A DNA stretch of 23,330 nt from Vulcanimicrobiia bacterium (GTDB lineage Bacteria; Eremiobacterota; Eremiobacteria; Baltobacterales; Baltobacteraceae). Positions 21,508-23,330 of the stretch are shown here, in pieces. The translations under genes were made by a program, and so were the position numbers. Below the pieces are notes generated by a model. That model made no database searches and was not told the origin of the DNA. It worked only from the letters and a program-made list of their open reading frames with translations. Numbering within the stretch: the stretch's first letter is position 1; the number at the start of each line of letters is the position of its first letter. The DNA is taken from positions 1 to 23,330 of the forward strand of contig JAMXLG010000006.1 of assembly GCA_024281135.1 (NCBI GenBank). Direction: 5' to 3'.

Positions 21508-22875
21508 CTAGGCCGGCGGGAAGTGCGATTCGTCGGCGTACGGGACGAAGAGCGTGAATTGCTCTTGGAAGCGCAGACGTACGGTTCCGGTTGGACCGTT
21601 GCGGTGCTTGGCAATGATGAACTCGGTGACGTCCGATTCGGGCGCCTCTTTGTTGTAATAGCCCTCGCGGAAGAGGAACGACACCATGTCAGCTTCTTGT
21701 TCGAGTGAACCGGAGTCGCGCAAATCGGAGAGCATGGGGCGCTTGTCATTACGCGATTCAACGCCGCGGTTCAGCTGCGCAAGTGCGATGATCGGCACGC
21801 CGAGATCCTTTGCGGTTACTTTGAGCGTACGGCAGATTTCCGAAAGCTCTTCGTTGCGGTTGGCGTTCTTCGAAAGAATGCCGGGACGCAACAACTGCAA
21901 GTAGTCGATGAAGACGGCGCCGAGACCGCTCGTCGATTTCAAACGGCGGCAACGGCTGCGCACTTCGGTGACGCTCAAAGCGCCGGAATCGTCGAGATAG
22001 ATCGGCAGTTCGTTGAGCCGTCCCATCGCACGCGCGATATCTTCCCATTGGTGCGCCTTGATATTACCGCGACGCATGTCGTGCATCGACAAACGCGCCT
22101 CGGCGCAAATCAAACGCTGCACCAGTTCGTTGTTCGACATTTCGAGCGAGAAGAACGCGATCGGCTCCTGTCGCTCGGCCGCCGCAACCGCCATGTTGAG
22201 CGAGAACGACGTCTTGCCCATGCCCGGACGCGCGGCGAGAATGATGAAGTTACCCGGCTGGAAGCCAGTCGTCATCGCATCGATGTCTCGGAAGCCTGAC
22301 GTGAGACCCGTTTGCTCTCCACGCATGTGGAAGAGCCGGTCCATGTAGTCGAACGTCTCCTTCATCAACCGATTTACGGGGACGAAGTCTCCGGAAAGTT
22401 GACGTTCGCCGATCGAATAGACGAGTTGCTCCGACTGATCGAGCGCGGCGTCGACGTCTTCTTCGGCTTCGTAGCCGAGTTGCGTGATTTGCGTACCTGC
22501 GTGAATGAGGGAACGCAGCACGGCCTTTTCGCGCACGATCGTCGCGTAGTACTTTGCGGAGGCGGCGGTTTGAACCGTATCCATGAGCGAACTCAAATAC
22601 GGTAGTCCGCCGACGCGTTCGAGCGCGTCGCGATTGCGCAGCGCTTCCGCAACGGTGATCTTATCGAGCGGTTCGCCGCGATCGAAGAGATCGAGCAGCA
22701 CCGCGAAGATCGTTTCGTGAACGTGCGCGTAGAAATCGTTCGGTCGTACGATTTCGCCGACCGTTCCCATGATCTCGCGATCGACGAGCACCGAGCCGAT
22801 CAAGGCCATCTCCGCTTCTAAGTTGTGCGGAGGGATACGGTCGATGGACCCGGAGTGAATATGGGAAACGCTCAT
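21508..22875 (-). CDS. dnaB: Replicative DNA helicase DnaB
   Basis: 455 residues, normal length, no intein. The N-terminal domain begins RIPPHNLEAEMALIGSVLVD, as in most DnaB proteins. The RecA-like motor has Walker A ARPGMGKTS (Lys221), FFSLEMSNNELVQRL (motif 1a), Walker B FIDYLQLL, PIIALAQLNRGVESR (motif 3) and LRDSGSLEQEADMVSFLFR with the C-terminal KHRNGPTGTVRLRF arginine-finger region. It is the hexameric 5'-3' helicase at the replication fork. The start ATG lies 2 bp after the stop of the Lon-family gene, so the two form one transcription unit; linkage of a Lon-type protease and dnaB is known from several Firmicutes near rplI. No oddities in the motifs. Confidence 0.98.
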   Translation of the reverse strand: MSVSHIHSGSIDRIPPHNLEAEMALIGSVLVDREIMGTVGEIVRPNDFYAHVHETIFAVLLDLFDRGEPLDKITVAEALRNRDALERVGGLPYLSSLMDTVQTAASAKYYATIVREKAVLRSLIHAGTQITQLGYEAEEDVDAALDQSEQLVYSIGERQLSGDFVPVNRLMKETFDYMDRLFHMRGEQTGLTSGFRDIDAMTTGFQPGNFIILAARPGMGKTSFSLNMAVAAAERQEPIAFFSLEMSNNELVQRLICAEARLSMHDMRRGNIKAHQWEDIARAMGRLNELPIYLDDSGALSVTEVRSRCRRLKSTSGLGAVFIDYLQLLRPGILSKNANRNEELSEICRTLKVTAKDLGVPIIALAQLNRGVESRNDKRPMLSDLRDSGSLEQEADMVSFLFREGYYNKEAPESDVTEFIIAKHRNGPTGTVRLRFQEQFTLFVPYADESHFPPA

Positions 22876-22877
22876 TG

Positions 22878-23330
22878 CTACGAGCGATACTTACGACGCT
22901 TTGCCTGTGAACGGCTCGTGGATAACTTCTTTTTCGTGTGCATAAATTTCAAAGCTTGTTCGATGCTTGTGACGGGGACGACATCGACGCCGGAGAGCGA
23001 CGCATCCACTTCACGCACGTTTTCCTTCGGTAAAATCATGGCTCGCATGCCACTCTGACGAGCGGCGTAGAGCTTCTCGATCACACCGCCTACGGCGCGA
23101 ATCTTCCCCTGAATCGAAAGTTCACCGGTGATCGCGATGTCTTGCGGCAACGGCGTCTTCGTAATCGCGGAGTACAGCGCGAGGAAGATCGCGAGACCGG
23201 CCGACGGTCCGTCGATGTTTCCTCCGCCGACGACATTGATATGCAAGTCGTAGTCGTTGACGTCGATGCCGGTTTGCGAACGCATGACGCTCGCGGCGTT
23301 AAAGACGGAATCCTTAGCCATCGAGCCGGC
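22878..23330 (-). CDS. Lon-family ATP-dependent protease, C-terminal proteolytic domain (partial)
   Basis: The gene enters from beyond the right edge; about 150 C-terminal residues are visible. They form the Lon peptidase domain (S16): DYDLHINVVGGGNIDGPSAG with the catalytic Ser in DGPSAG, then IAITGELSIQGKIRAVGGV with the catalytic Lys in the QGK turn, and AMILPKENVREVD. The tail (KKKLSTSRSQAKRRKYRS) is basic and unlike Escherichia coli Lon. Whether this is LonA, LonB or LonC cannot be decided without the ATPase region; position next to dnaB recalls the LonC-type gene of some clostridia. Confidence 0.93.
   Translation of the reverse strand, partial: AGSMAKDSVFNAASVMRSQTGIDVNDYDLHINVVGGGNIDGPSAGLAIFLALYSAITKTPLPQDIAITGELSIQGKIRAVGGVIEKLYAARQSGMRAMILPKENVREVDASLSGVDVVPVTSIEQALKFMHTKKKLSTSRSQAKRRKYRS

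Noticed and set aside
21092..21511. 139-aa Arg/His-rich frame in the repeat region
   Set aside because: It is the +2 reading of the coiled-coil gene; the repetitive look comes from the 21-bp DNA repeat.

Overview
The window is a dense, roughly 57-58% GC bacterial chromosome segment with no insertion sequence, CRISPR array or phage module that I could see. Shine-Dalgarno starts are common, there are Sec signal peptides and two lipoboxes, and a Lon-family protease ends two bases before dnaB, an arrangement known from several Gram-positive and deep-branching lineages. The mix of proteins makes me think of an uncultured soil-type phylum such as Candidatus Eremiobacterota (WPS-2), but this is impression only; no 16S or ribosomal-protein marker is present.

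Layout. 1-1563: the end of an MFS drug exporter overlaps a UspA protein, which converges on a TetR regulator carrying an extra N-terminal domain. 1564-3513: a possible small ORF, a secreted SnoaL-like protein, a gene-poor stretch and a lipoprotein. 3582-3743: a tRNA-Thr(CGT) gene on the minus strand with its own promoter, encoded CCA and terminator. 3791-4992: a promoter inside nested palindromes drives a small secreted peptide, convergent with a YncE-like beta-propeller. 5059-7133: a small minus-strand gene faces a tightly coupled plus-strand operon (gamma carbonic anhydrase, two YbjN-like proteins, AAC(6')-like acetyltransferase). 7138-8871: a polytopic membrane protein with a C-terminal GAF-like domain and no kinase, divergent from the next operon.

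9002-19220 is the most striking part: seven same-strand genes with gaps of at most 4 bp or overlaps of up to 20 bp. They encode an unrecognised 147-aa protein, a membrane protein with a duplicated domain, a DyP-type peroxidase, a diheme c-type lipoprotein, a catalase-fold heme protein, a GMC flavoenzyme and an alpha/beta hydrolase. I infer a lipid or hydrophobic-substrate oxidation pathway: the hydrolase releases a substrate, heme and flavin enzymes oxidise it, and the diheme lipoprotein acts outside the cytoplasmic membrane. This is the best candidate for an undescribed system.

19217-20635: a MerR regulator and an aldo/keto reductase form an operon behind a textbook 19-bp-spacer MerR promoter that appears to give a leaderless mRNA; a decayed SDR gene ends inside that promoter. 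21096-21503: a one-span membrane protein with five 21-bp (seven-residue) repeats. 21508-23330: dnaB and the 3' end of a Lon-family protease, both on the minus strand.
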